This document shows positions 44,058-52,171 of a DNA stretch of 64,000 nt, in pieces. The stretch is from an uncultured Candidatus Entotheonella sp. (GTDB lineage Bacteria > Tectomicrobia > Entotheonellia > Entotheonellales > Entotheonellaceae): contig OX639990.1 of NCBI GenBank assembly GCA_951828535.1, positions 855,300 to 919,299 of the forward strand, written 5' to 3'. The notes beneath the pieces are model-generated. The model did no database searches and was not told the DNA's origin. It worked only from the letters and a program-made list of their open reading frames with translations. A program made the position numbers and the translations under genes. Within the stretch, counting starts at the first letter, position 1. Each line of letters begins with the position of its first letter.

Positions 44058-44411
44058 TCACGTTCCGCTGCCAGCGCCTTCGACTTGGGAAAGGATGTTG
44101 ATGATTTTTCCAAATGGATCGCGAACATGAAAACGCCGCACGTCCTACGGTTCGGTGATAATGCCGTAGGGTATGTCGAGCCCGGCCCGCCTTGCCTGCT
44201 CATAAACTGCACCACCATCGTCGGCCTCGACGGAAACGTCGGGGACCCGAGTTCCGGAGCCACCCTCAACGGCAACGCCGAGTTGTGGGGACGTCATGTC
44301 AGATGCGACAAGCGCCAACCAACTCTGCACCGTCTCCCGCGCGCCTGACGTAAGCAGGGTCGGGGGGTTGCCCGAAGTTCGCGCGCACGCGAGCAAGGCG
44401 GGTGTTGGCAT
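44058..44411 (-). pseudogene. VOC/glyoxalase-family gene with in-frame amber and lost N-terminus
   Basis: The frame reads SWLALVASDMTSPQLGVAVE, then RRAGLDIPYGIITEP, then a TAG stop, then DVRRFHVRDPFGKIINILSQ to a TGA at 44058. Relatives read EPWGVRRFxVRDPFGKLxN, so TAG replaces the Trp codon TGG. The N-terminal beta strand with the first metal ligand is not in frame either. The gene therefore has at least two lesions and is dead. Confidence 0.7.
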
Positions 44412-44451
44412 CCCAAGCCGTCGGAAATCCCGGATATTGAAACCTTCTTGA

Positions 44452-46008
44452 TCAGCGAGACTGCGTGATCAAGATGACGTGCTCGCCAACGGTGGTGGTG
44501 ATCTCCAGGCCGTCTGCAACGACGCGCCAATCGTCAGACGGACAGCCGTCGATTTCGACTTGGCACGATGCCGGATCGATGTTGGCGACGCGGAATGCCG
44601 TCGGCTGGCCGGCCGCGTGGGGAAGGCCGGCGTCGGTGGCAATAACAAGGCGGCGGCGGGCGACGTCATAGCGGGCCTGCGAGAGGCAGACGGTCGGGAA
44701 ATCGACGCCATACACCGTAGGCTCTTCGAATTTGCGGAAGTTGGGCTGGTCGAACAGCCGTCGCCAAGCGCCCTCGGACAGGGCTTCGGCCATCATTCGG
44801 GTGGCGTTGAATTGACCGCGCGGGTGGGGCTCGTTGAGTCGGAACCCCCAAGTGAATTCGCCGGTCGCTGTATCCCAGGCGGGTTCGTGGTGCCCTTCGC
44901 AGTGGGTTGCGAGCTTGTCGTAGATGGCGGTGTCGCCAAACTCGCGGGCCAAAATGAGGCCCCACAGGGTAAAGCGGGGATTGCCGCGCGGCTCGCGCAA
45001 CGGGGCGTCGGTCATCCAGCCCAGGCGTTCAGCGGCGGCGGCGAAAATGAGCTCGGCCACCTGTGGCTTCTGCGGCGCGAGGTAGACCGCCATCATCAGG
45101 GCGCTTTCAGGACCGCGGCGGTGGTCGTAGCGCAGGATGGGGTCGTAATACAGGGTCAGGGTGTCGCCCAGCTTGCCGTCCCGCAGCCCCACGTAATGCG
45201 TTTCGGCATGCGGCCACCACTGCTCGAACACCCCATGCCAACCGGTGCCGAAAAGCGTGTCATACAGCCCCAGACCGAGGCCGGCGGCGCTCAGTCAAAC
45301 GGGCCAGATTTTGGTGTTCTCGCAGTGACACCCCTCGTGCCGCGCGCCCCATTGGTCGGCCAGCAACTCGGCGATGGCGTGGTGCGACCACGTAAACGTA
45401 TGGGCGCCGTCGCGGATCATCTCGAACGGCTGCTCCCACTTGCCTTCGCCCGAAACGTATCGGTGCAGGCCGAGCATCAGCAGAAAGAAGCCTTTGAAGA
45501 ACAGGTTGCCGTCGGCGCCGATAGGGTCCATCTGCAGCCCCCACGGCTCGATGCCGTTGGCCGTCCAGCCCGGCACGTCGTACTTGCCGCGCAGTTCCGG
45601 GGCCATGAAATACGCGTACCACCCCTCGGGGTATGACCCCCGCCGGGGGTCAGGACCGATTTGTTCCAGCCAGTCCCTGGCCGCCCAATAACCGGTGTGG
45701 CGATGGATCAACTCATCCAGAACACGGCTGTATACCTCACGCCAGGCCGGCGTGGCTTCGGCCATCAGGGCCATAGCGTAGCTGGACTCGATTAGATCGA
45801 AACGGTGCCACGACAGCGTTGGCTCGTTGCTGACGGCGTCCCAATGCGGGTGCGGCCGCCCCTCCTTGCTCCAATCGTCCGGCGTGGTGGCCTTGCGATA
45901 CAGATAGCGCAGCCACCCCCGGCTACGCGCCGAGGTGGCAGGATAACCCGCGGCCGTCCGGCTCATCGTCTCCTCCACATCAATCGGTCCCGAATCGTTC
46001 ATCCCCAT
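44452..46008 (-). CDS. Linalool dehydratase/isomerase-family protein, candidate selenoprotein (in-frame UGA)
   Basis: 518 codons from ATG 46008 (GGGAGGG eight bases upstream) to the stop at 44452, with one in-frame TGA at 45295-45297 (codon 238). Both halves belong to one Ldi-type alpha,alpha-barrel protein: DPIGADGNLFFKGFFLLMLGL (161-181) before the TGA; LYDTLFGTGW and LILAREFGDTAIYDKLATH after it. In Castellaniella linalool dehydratase, as I recall it, Cys171 and Cys180 lie in the active site. Here C229 keeps the first (CEN) and the TGA falls exactly nine codons later, on the second; the intervals to the YDxLxGT block also agree. A SECIS-like hairpin follows. Selenocysteine insertion is therefore the best reading; a recent TGC-to-TGA nonsense mutation is the alternative. 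The family's KGH histidine is Phe (FKGFF). Unlike periplasmic LinD it has no signal peptide. Neighbours are a sugar importer and GH105, so the substrate need not be a terpene. Confidence 0.72.
45265..45297 (-). promoter_or_regulatory. UGA codon plus bacterial SECIS-like hairpin
   Basis: On the minus strand UGA (45297-45295) is followed by 11 nt and then CGGCCUC-GGUCU-GGGGCUG (45283-45265). This gives a seven-pair stem (two G-U) closed by the loop GGUCU. E. coli fdhF also has 11 nt between its UGA and the upper stem, and a GGUCU loop that SelB reads. Confidence 0.65.
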
Positions 46009-46259
46009 CTCCCTGACCCTCCCCCGCGTAGGGGGAACGTGGTGCGCTGGAGGGTCTAATTTGCATCACCCGTACCAGGATAGAGGGACAGCTTTACAAA
46101 CGAGGACTTAGCTTCCGGCACGCCCGGACGGCGTGTCAAGCCTGCGATTGACATCGCGCCGAACCCCATGCTACCAAGTGGTGCGCCGCTGACAAGGATT
46201 AATGCCGCCAAGGCGGACGCGCAACCATGATCACCAATCTGCCTGGAGAATGAATCCGT

Positions 46260-47975
46260 ATGGAGTCGAAGCCCTCACCCATCATGAAAGACCTGCGACC
46301 GTTGATCGCCGCCTCCGATGGCCTGTGGAGCCTGGACGCGGTCGGTCTGACGCGCTCCCAAACGGCCATCCCGGCGCTGCTGCATGGCGAGGCGTACGTG
46401 ACGGAAACGCCCCGCACCCGCGTGTTGCTGCTCAGCGGCCTGTCCGGCGAAAAAGCCGACACCGCACTGGCTCTGGATGCCATGAAGATCTACCTCGACG
46501 GCGGCGAGACACTGACTGACACCGTGGCCCTGAGTGCCGTGCCGTGCGCCAATCCGGATGGCATGACGCTGGGCGTCGCACCCGAAAACGGTGCCGGCGG
46601 ACGTCCCGCCGAGGATTACCCACCCATCGTGGGTTTCTTCAACGATCGCCGCAACCCGGAGCAGAGGTATCTGTGGCGTTGGATCGGCCTGCAAGCGCCC
46701 GATCTCATCCTCGAAGTCCAAATTGGCGAGGCGGTGTCCTGGGTATCATCGGCCTCAGCGATCCTGTTATTGCCCACCATCGAGGCCACCCGAATGGAAG
46801 AGACTGCCGGCAGCCTCCTGGCGGCGCTCGGTAGCCACATGGCAAACGGCCTTGGCGCCGTGCCCGGCCTGCGGCTCACCACCCCCGCCGCCGCGTTGCG
46901 GGAGGAACTAGGCCGCCTGTGGTCGGTACTGCAGCAAACTCCCGGGCTGCGCACCTCGCCGGCCCGCCGGGAACTGTACAACCGCAGCACGCGGACGCCC
47001 TTGGGCATCGCCCGCCTGCTGGCCACCATTTACGGCCACAGCCTCGAACCCGTGGTGTACACGCAAGGCATGAGCCTCAGCGCGCGGCTGCGGCTGGCGC
47101 GTCTCGATCCCACCTATTCCGACCCGTCGGCCGATATCGCGGAGATCGTGGCGCCCTACGTGGACGGCAGCAAGCCGTGGTTCGAGAGTGAGCCCGGCAC
47201 GCCCGCTCTGGCGGGACTGATCTGGGCCATGCAACTCGCCGAGTCGACCCGAGAGCGCCGCTATGCCGATCTGGTCGTGCAAATGGCCGACCGCTATCAG
47301 CCGGATGCCGAGGGGGGTGCGCCGCGGCCGTCCGACGCCGATTTCCGCACCGAGGACATGTTCATGAACGGCGCCATGCTGGGCCGCGCCTTCCGGTTGA
47401 CCGGCGAGACGCGCTACCTCGACCTGCTCACCAAGTTTCTGCTCGCGGCCCGCACGCAGCAGGACGACGGCCTGTTCTGGCACGCCCGCTCGACGCCCTG
47501 GTTGTGGGGGCGCGGCAACGGGTTCGCGGCGTTGGGTTATTCCGAAACGCTGACGTACCTGCCCGAGGACCACCCGGACCGCGGGGCATTGATCGAGCAA
47601 CACGTACGCCACCTGGAAGCCTTGCGCAGCCGCCAGCACCCCTCCGGCATGTATCCCCAGGTGCTTGATACGCCCGGCTCGTATCTCGAATTCACCGCCA
47701 CCTGCATGGCGGGCTACGCCATGGCTCGCGCCCTGCGCCGCGGCTGGCTGGATGAGTCGTACCAAGCCTCCGTAGACCGCGCCTGGCGGGGCGTCACCGA
47801 GCGCATCGACGACGCTGGCGGCTTGATCGATTGCTGCACCGATACCGGCGCTCAGGACAGCCTGCAGGCGTACCTGGACCGCCCAGCCGTCTTCGGCGGC
47901 GACAACCGTGGCGGCTCGATGGCCATGTGGTTCGCGCTGGAGATGGAACAACTGAGGCGATCGCAAGGGAAATGA
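46260..47975 (+). CDS. GH88/GH105-family unsaturated uronyl hydrolase with M14-like N-terminal domain
   Basis: 571 residues. From about residue 285 to the end it is an alpha6/alpha6-barrel of the YteR/GH105 type: RTEDMFMNGAMLGRAFRLTG with the catalytic Asp, GLFWHARSTPWLWGRGNGFA, and GMYPQVLDTPGSYLEFTATC. Such enzymes hydrate 4,5-unsaturated uronic acid ends left by polysaccharide lyases. Residues 1-190 resemble a zinc carboxypeptidase (M14) fold (LLLSGLSGEKADTALAL, PCANPDGM), but the metal-binding HxxE is not conserved, so this part is probably non-catalytic. No signal peptide is seen. It diverges from the linalool-dehydratase-like gene. Confidence 0.8.
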   Translation: MESKPSPIMKDLRPLIAASDGLWSLDAVGLTRSQTAIPALLHGEAYVTETPRTRVLLLSGLSGEKADTALALDAMKIYLDGGETLTDTVALSAVPCANPDGMTLGVAPENGAGGRPAEDYPPIVGFFNDRRNPEQRYLWRWIGLQAPDLILEVQIGEAVSWVSSASAILLLPTIEATRMEETAGSLLAALGSHMANGLGAVPGLRLTTPAAALREELGRLWSVLQQTPGLRTSPARRELYNRSTRTPLGIARLLATIYGHSLEPVVYTQGMSLSARLRLARLDPTYSDPSADIAEIVAPYVDGSKPWFESEPGTPALAGLIWAMQLAESTRERRYADLVVQMADRYQPDAEGGAPRPSDADFRTEDMFMNGAMLGRAFRLTGETRYLDLLTKFLLAARTQQDDGLFWHARSTPWLWGRGNGFAALGYSETLTYLPEDHPDRGALIEQHVRHLEALRSRQHPSGMYPQVLDTPGSYLEFTATCMAGYAMARALRRGWLDESYQASVDRAWRGVTERIDDAGGLIDCCTDTGAQDSLQAYLDRPAVFGGDNRGGSMAMWFALEMEQLRRSQGK

Positions 47976-47980
47976 GGGTG

Positions 47981-48436
47981 TCATGAGCCGGAAAGGGGCA
48001 CGCCTTGACGGATCAGCCAGACCCAGACGACATATCTGAGGAACTTGCCAGCCAACATGTAGAAACCGACCTGCCAAACCGGGCTGCGCACGAAACCTAG
48101 GGCGACGGCCAGCGGGTCACCCACGACCGGTAGCCAGCAGAGCAGAGCGGCTCGGCTGCCGTAACGGTCGGCCCACGCCTTCACCTTGGCAACCGTATCT
48201 CGGTTGCGGGCAAACAGCCTCTCCACCCATGTCCACTTGCCGACATAGCCCACAAAGTAAGACGTCATGCCGCCCAGAGAATTGCCGGCGGATGCCACAA
48301 TCACACACACCACGGGATCGAATCCGCCAATCACCATGGCGGCCAGGACGGCTTCCGAGCTCATGGGAAGGATTGTCGGCGCCAGAAATGACCCCAGGAA
48401 CAACCCGCCGTAGCCCAATACTTCACTGTCAGCCAT
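47981..48436 (-). CDS. DedA/YqaA-like membrane protein (VTT domain)
   Basis: 151 residues with four or five hydrophobic segments. APTILPMSSEAVLAAMVIGG, the glycine-rich NSLGGMTSYFVGYVGKW and the arginine-containing LLCWLPVVGDPLAVALGFVR match the YqaA branch of the DedA/VTT superfamily, which is linked to lipid movement across the inner membrane. It is short, as YqaA proteins are. Its stop faces the GH105 stop with five bases between them; it lies 24 bp downstream of the efflux pump gene on the same strand. Confidence 0.85.
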   Translation of the reverse strand: MADSEVLGYGGLFLGSFLAPTILPMSSEAVLAAMVIGGFDPVVCVIVASAGNSLGGMTSYFVGYVGKWTWVERLFARNRDTVAKVKAWADRYGSRAALLCWLPVVGDPLAVALGFVRSPVWQVGFYMLAGKFLRYVVWVWLIRQGVPLSGS

Positions 48437-48460
48437 AACCCGTCCAACGGTTGAGTCAAC

Positions 48461-50017
48461 TCACCCTCTGCGCGTGGCCCGGCTGGTGCCGCTGCCGAGC
48501 AGCAACAGGAACGGCAGGCCGAATACGAACATCATGCCCATCATCCAAAACACGTCGTTATACGCCATCATGGTTGCCTGTCGGTCCACGACGTTTTCCA
48601 GCAGTTGCAGCGCGCTCGACTCCGCCGTGCCGGGCGGCAAACCGCGTGCCGTCAGGCTGCCTGTCAGGCCGTCCAGCGTCCGCGCCGTTTCGGCGTCGTA
48701 GGGCGTCACGTGATCCACCAGCCGGGCGCGGTGAAAGGTGGAGCGGTGCATAATCTGATTGGCTACGAAGGCGTAACCGATATTGCCGCCAATGCGGCGC
48801 GACAGCGTGAACATCCCGGAGGCGGCGATCAGCAGATGCGGCGGAATGGTGCTCATCGTCGCCGCCGACAGGACGCTGAACATGAACGCCATGCCGGCGC
48901 CGGTCATCAGCAGCCCCGGCAGCATGCGCTCCCAGCCGACCTCCAGGGTGAAACGCGACATGTCGAGATACCCGGCCATCATGATGGCGGTGCCGAAGAA
49001 GGCCAACAGGCGGCTATCCAGGCGTCCGTAGACCTTTCCGGCGATGGGCGCCACGAACAGCACGACCAGCATACGCGGCATCTGAATAAGACCGGAATCC
49101 AGTACCGTGTAGCCGCGAATCTGCTGCAGAAACAGGGGCAGAATGAAGATGCTGCCAAAGGTGGTGAGGCCGAAGAACAACCCCATCGACACGCCGCCAA
49201 CGAAGGGCAGGTTCTTAAGCACGCGCAGGTTGACCACCGGCTCCTCGACCCACAACTCCCACAGCACCAGCGCCGTCAGCGACACCAGCGCAATCGCCGC
49301 GGCGCAGATGATGAAGGTCGATTGGAACCAGTCCTCGCGCTCGCCGCGCTCGAGGAACAACTGCAAGGTCGTCAGTCCGACCACCAGCAGCACGATGCCC
49401 AACACGTCAATGCGCGCCAGGCCGCGCTCGTAATACGACGCCTCGGGCAGGAAGGCCAGCACCAGGAGCACGCTGATGATGCCGATCGGAATGTTAATGT
49501 AGAAGATCCACGGCCAGCCGTAGGCATCGGTCAGCCAGCCGCCCAGCACCGGGCCCATGGCCGGCGCCAGCACCACGCCCATCATGAATATCGCCATCGC
49601 CGTGCCGCGCTTTTCCGCCGGAAAGATCTCCAGCATGATGGCCTGCGCCATGGGAATCAGAGCGCCGCCGCCGAGCCCCTGCAGCAGGCGGGTGATGATC
49701 ATCATCTCCAACGAACGCGCCAGCCCGCTGAGCACCGAGGCGACCGTGAACAAGCCCAGGCAGTACAAGTAAAAACGTTTGCGCCCCAGCAACTTGGTGA
49801 ACCAGGAAGCCATCGTCACCATGACGATCTCGGCGATGCTGTACGACACCGCCACCCAGGTAATGGCATCCAACGTCACCCCAAAGGTGCCCATCATTTG
49901 CGGCATCGCCACGTTGACGATGGTCAGATCGATCACCGAGACATACGTGGCCAGCATCACCGTGACCGAAATCAGCCATTTTCTGGCCGTCGAATACGTT
50001 ACCGCCTGTTCCGCCAT
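48461..50017 (-). CDS. DHA2-family MFS drug efflux pump (EmrB/QacA type)
   Basis: 518 residues with 14 predicted membrane spans. The N-terminal IDLTIVNVAMPQMMGTFG is motif D1 of the 14-TMS DHA2 family. SYSIAEIVMVTMASWFTKLLGRKRFYL contains motif A, and GWPWIFYINIPIGIISVLLV is the family's motif C/D2 region. It would export hydrophobic toxicants by proton antiport. No EmrA-type membrane-fusion gene is adjacent, and no regulator is seen, so it may work alone. Confidence 0.93.
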   Translation of the reverse strand: MAEQAVTYSTARKWLISVTVMLATYVSVIDLTIVNVAMPQMMGTFGVTLDAITWVAVSYSIAEIVMVTMASWFTKLLGRKRFYLYCLGLFTVASVLSGLARSLEMMIITRLLQGLGGGALIPMAQAIMLEIFPAEKRGTAMAIFMMGVVLAPAMGPVLGGWLTDAYGWPWIFYINIPIGIISVLLVLAFLPEASYYERGLARIDVLGIVLLVVGLTTLQLFLERGEREDWFQSTFIICAAAIALVSLTALVLWELWVEEPVVNLRVLKNLPFVGGVSMGLFFGLTTFGSIFILPLFLQQIRGYTVLDSGLIQMPRMLVVLFVAPIAGKVYGRLDSRLLAFFGTAIMMAGYLDMSRFTLEVGWERMLPGLLMTGAGMAFMFSVLSAATMSTIPPHLLIAASGMFTLSRRIGGNIGYAFVANQIMHRSTFHRARLVDHVTPYDAETARTLDGLTGSLTARGLPPGTAESSALQLLENVVDRQATMMAYNDVFWMMGMMFVFGLPFLLLLGSGTSRATRRG

Positions 50018-50202
50018 CGCGCCCTCCGTGCCAATTGTGATGAATTAACCAACCATTTTTTCTATTATGACACCGCCGCCTTTGGAATACCCGACAGCCA
50101 TGGGAAGCTCGGTTGGCCCGCCTTTTTCGTTTATCCGGTCCGGCGTTATGTGTAGAATGGCACCGTTTTGCCGAGCTTCGGGCCGTTCAAAAGGGAGACA
50201 CC

Positions 50203-51153
50203 ATGCTGGCCTACACCGTGCGGCGCCTGCTGAACCTCATTCCCATCCTGTTCCTGGTTACCGCCTTCCTCTTTTTTATCTTCCGCTTCCTGCCCGGTGG
50301 ACCCATCGAAATGATGGTGCCGCCCGACGAAGTGCTCGACGAGGAAGTCCGCCTCATTCTGGAAAAAGAATTGGGCCTAGACCGTCCCATTCTGGTGCAG
50401 TATTTCGATTGGCTGTGGCGCGCTTTGCAGGGTGATTTCGGGGAATCGATCTACAGTCAGCTACCGGTCGGCAGCCTCATCATGGAACGCTTTCCGGCCA
50501 CCCTGTACCTGGCCCTTGCCGCCGTCGTGCTCGCCATTGCGGTGGCCATTCCCATGGGCACCATCGCCGCGCTACGTAGAAACACCATGACCGATTACGT
50601 CGCCATGGGCACCTCGGTGTTCGGCCTCACGGTGCCGAATTTCTGGCTCGCCCTGATGATGATCCTGCTGTTCTCGCTCGGCCTGCGCTGGCTGCCGAGC
50701 ATGGGCTACGTCGATCCGACGCAGGATTTCTTCGGCAGCCTGAAGCATTTCATCATGCCGGCCATTGTGCTGGCGGCTTATCCATGCGCCGTGGCCACCC
50801 GCATGACCCGATCCAGCATGCTGGACGAACTCAACAAGGACTACGTCTACACCGCCCGCTCACAGGGCCTGCCGGAATGGAAGATTATCTTCAAGTACAC
50901 GCTCAAGAACGCCCTGATTCCCACCATCACCATCGTGGGCTTGCTGTTCGCCCGCCAGTTGGGCGGCACCATCATCATCGAATCCATCTTCGGTTGGCCG
51001 GGCGTCGGGCTGTTGATCTTCGAGCACATCAACGCGCGGGATTTTCCGGTAGTGCAGGGTGCCGGGCTGCTTCTGGCCATCTTTTTCGTCGGCATCAACC
51101 TCGCGGTCGATCTGATGTATCGCCTGGTCAACCCGCGCGTCGAGCTGAGTTGA
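50203..51153 (+). CDS. Dipeptide/oligopeptide-type ABC permease (DppB-like)
   Basis: 316 residues from ATG 50203, which has AAGGGAG in front; the frame extends to 50113 without such a site. MLAYTVRRLLNLIPILFLVT is the standard DppB/OppB opening. Six membrane spans and the docking loop EWKIIFKYTLKNALIPTITIVG follow. It pairs with the DppC-like gene 28 bp downstream. No ATPase genes (DppD/DppF) follow, so the importer must borrow them. The family also imports nickel, glycosides and heme, not just peptides. Confidence 0.93.
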   Translation: MLAYTVRRLLNLIPILFLVTAFLFFIFRFLPGGPIEMMVPPDEVLDEEVRLILEKELGLDRPILVQYFDWLWRALQGDFGESIYSQLPVGSLIMERFPATLYLALAAVVLAIAVAIPMGTIAALRRNTMTDYVAMGTSVFGLTVPNFWLALMMILLFSLGLRWLPSMGYVDPTQDFFGSLKHFIMPAIVLAAYPCAVATRMTRSSMLDELNKDYVYTARSQGLPEWKIIFKYTLKNALIPTITIVGLLFARQLGGTIIIESIFGWPGVGLLIFEHINARDFPVVQGAGLLLAIFFVGINLAVDLMYRLVNPRVELS

Positions 51154-51181
51154 ACCGGGCAGGGGGAGGGAAGACACGCTC

Positions 51182-52159
51182 ATGGCTTCGGACAGCGTCG
51201 CACGCGACGTCAGCAGTCGCCTGCTGAATCAGGAAGACATAAGGGTTGAGGCGCCGACTCTGGTCACCCGGCTGCGCCGTACCGGGGCCTACCTGAAAGA
51301 CATGGCCGGCGAATTGTGGAAGAGCAAGCTGGCTTCCTGCGGCGCCTTCATTGTTCTGGTGATGATCCTGGTCGCCATTTTCGCCGACGTCTTGGCCCGC
51401 CACGATCCCTTCAGCATGACGGACGCCGCCCTGGCGCCCGTCAGTTGGGAGCACTGGTTTGGTACCGATCCGTATGGCCGCGACATTTGGTCGCGGGTGG
51501 TGCACGGGGCGCGGCGGGCCATGGTCATCAGCGCCTCCGCAGTCTTGCTGGGCATCCTGCTCGGCGTGCCGCTCGGCGCCGTATCCGGCTACTACGGGAC
51601 CACCACCGTCCACGTCGCCGGCCGCCAAGTGCGGGTGCCGCTGGACAACATTATCATGCGCCTCGTCGATGCCTGGCTGGCGATTCCCGGCATTCTGTTC
51701 TTCCTGCTGGTGGTGGCCATATTCGGGGGCAGTGATCTGGTGCTCATCATGACGCTTGGCGTCGCCCAGGTGCCGCTGCTGGCGCGACTGGTACGCGGCA
51801 GCGTACTGTCTGAGAAAACCAAGGAATACGTCGAGGCGTCACACATCATTGGCGATTCCAACCTCAACATCACTTTTCGTCAGATTCTCCCCAACTGCCT
51901 GTCGCCCATCATCGTACAGGCCAGCGTGTCTGTCGGCTTTCTGATTATCGTTGAGGCTGCCCTGGCCTTTCTGGGGCTCGGCGCGCAACCGCCCACCCCG
52001 GCGTGGGGCGCCGACCTCAACGAGGCGAAGAATTTCATGGAAACCTATCCGCTGCTGACCATCTTTCCAGGTCTGGCTCTGTCGCTTACCGTGCTGGGAT
52101 TCAACCTATTCGGCGACGGTCTGCGGGACATCCTCGACCCTCGTCAAGTCGAACAATAG
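51182..52159 (+). CDS. Dipeptide/oligopeptide-type ABC permease (DppC-like)
   Basis: 325 residues. A cytoplasmic N-terminal stretch of 55 residues is followed by six membrane spans. The DppC hallmarks include WFGTDPYGRDIWSRVVHGAR in the periplasmic loop and EASHIIGDSNLNITFRQILPNC as docking loop. An insertion near residue 140 (YYGTTTVHVAGRQVRVPLDN) is longer than in E. coli DppC. It sits between the DppB-like and binding-protein genes, with 12 bp to the latter. Confidence 0.93.
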   Translation: MASDSVARDVSSRLLNQEDIRVEAPTLVTRLRRTGAYLKDMAGELWKSKLASCGAFIVLVMILVAIFADVLARHDPFSMTDAALAPVSWEHWFGTDPYGRDIWSRVVHGARRAMVISASAVLLGILLGVPLGAVSGYYGTTTVHVAGRQVRVPLDNIIMRLVDAWLAIPGILFFLLVVAIFGGSDLVLIMTLGVAQVPLLARLVRGSVLSEKTKEYVEASHIIGDSNLNITFRQILPNCLSPIIVQASVSVGFLIIVEAALAFLGLGAQPPTPAWGADLNEAKNFMETYPLLTIFPGLALSLTVLGFNLFGDGLRDILDPRQVEQ

Positions 52160-52171
52160 GAGTTGCAAGGC

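Noticed and set aside
44130-44150. TAG in the VOC gene as pyrrolysine or a recoded codon
   Set aside because: The frame also lacks its N-terminal strand, relatives have Trp (one base change) at this position, and no downstream element is apparent. Ordinary gene decay is simpler.
48605-50155. Plus-strand frame of about 500 codons, rich in His and Gln
   Set aside because: Complement of the DHA2 efflux pump; the repeated His/Gln/Arg pattern is typical of antisense to membrane proteins.
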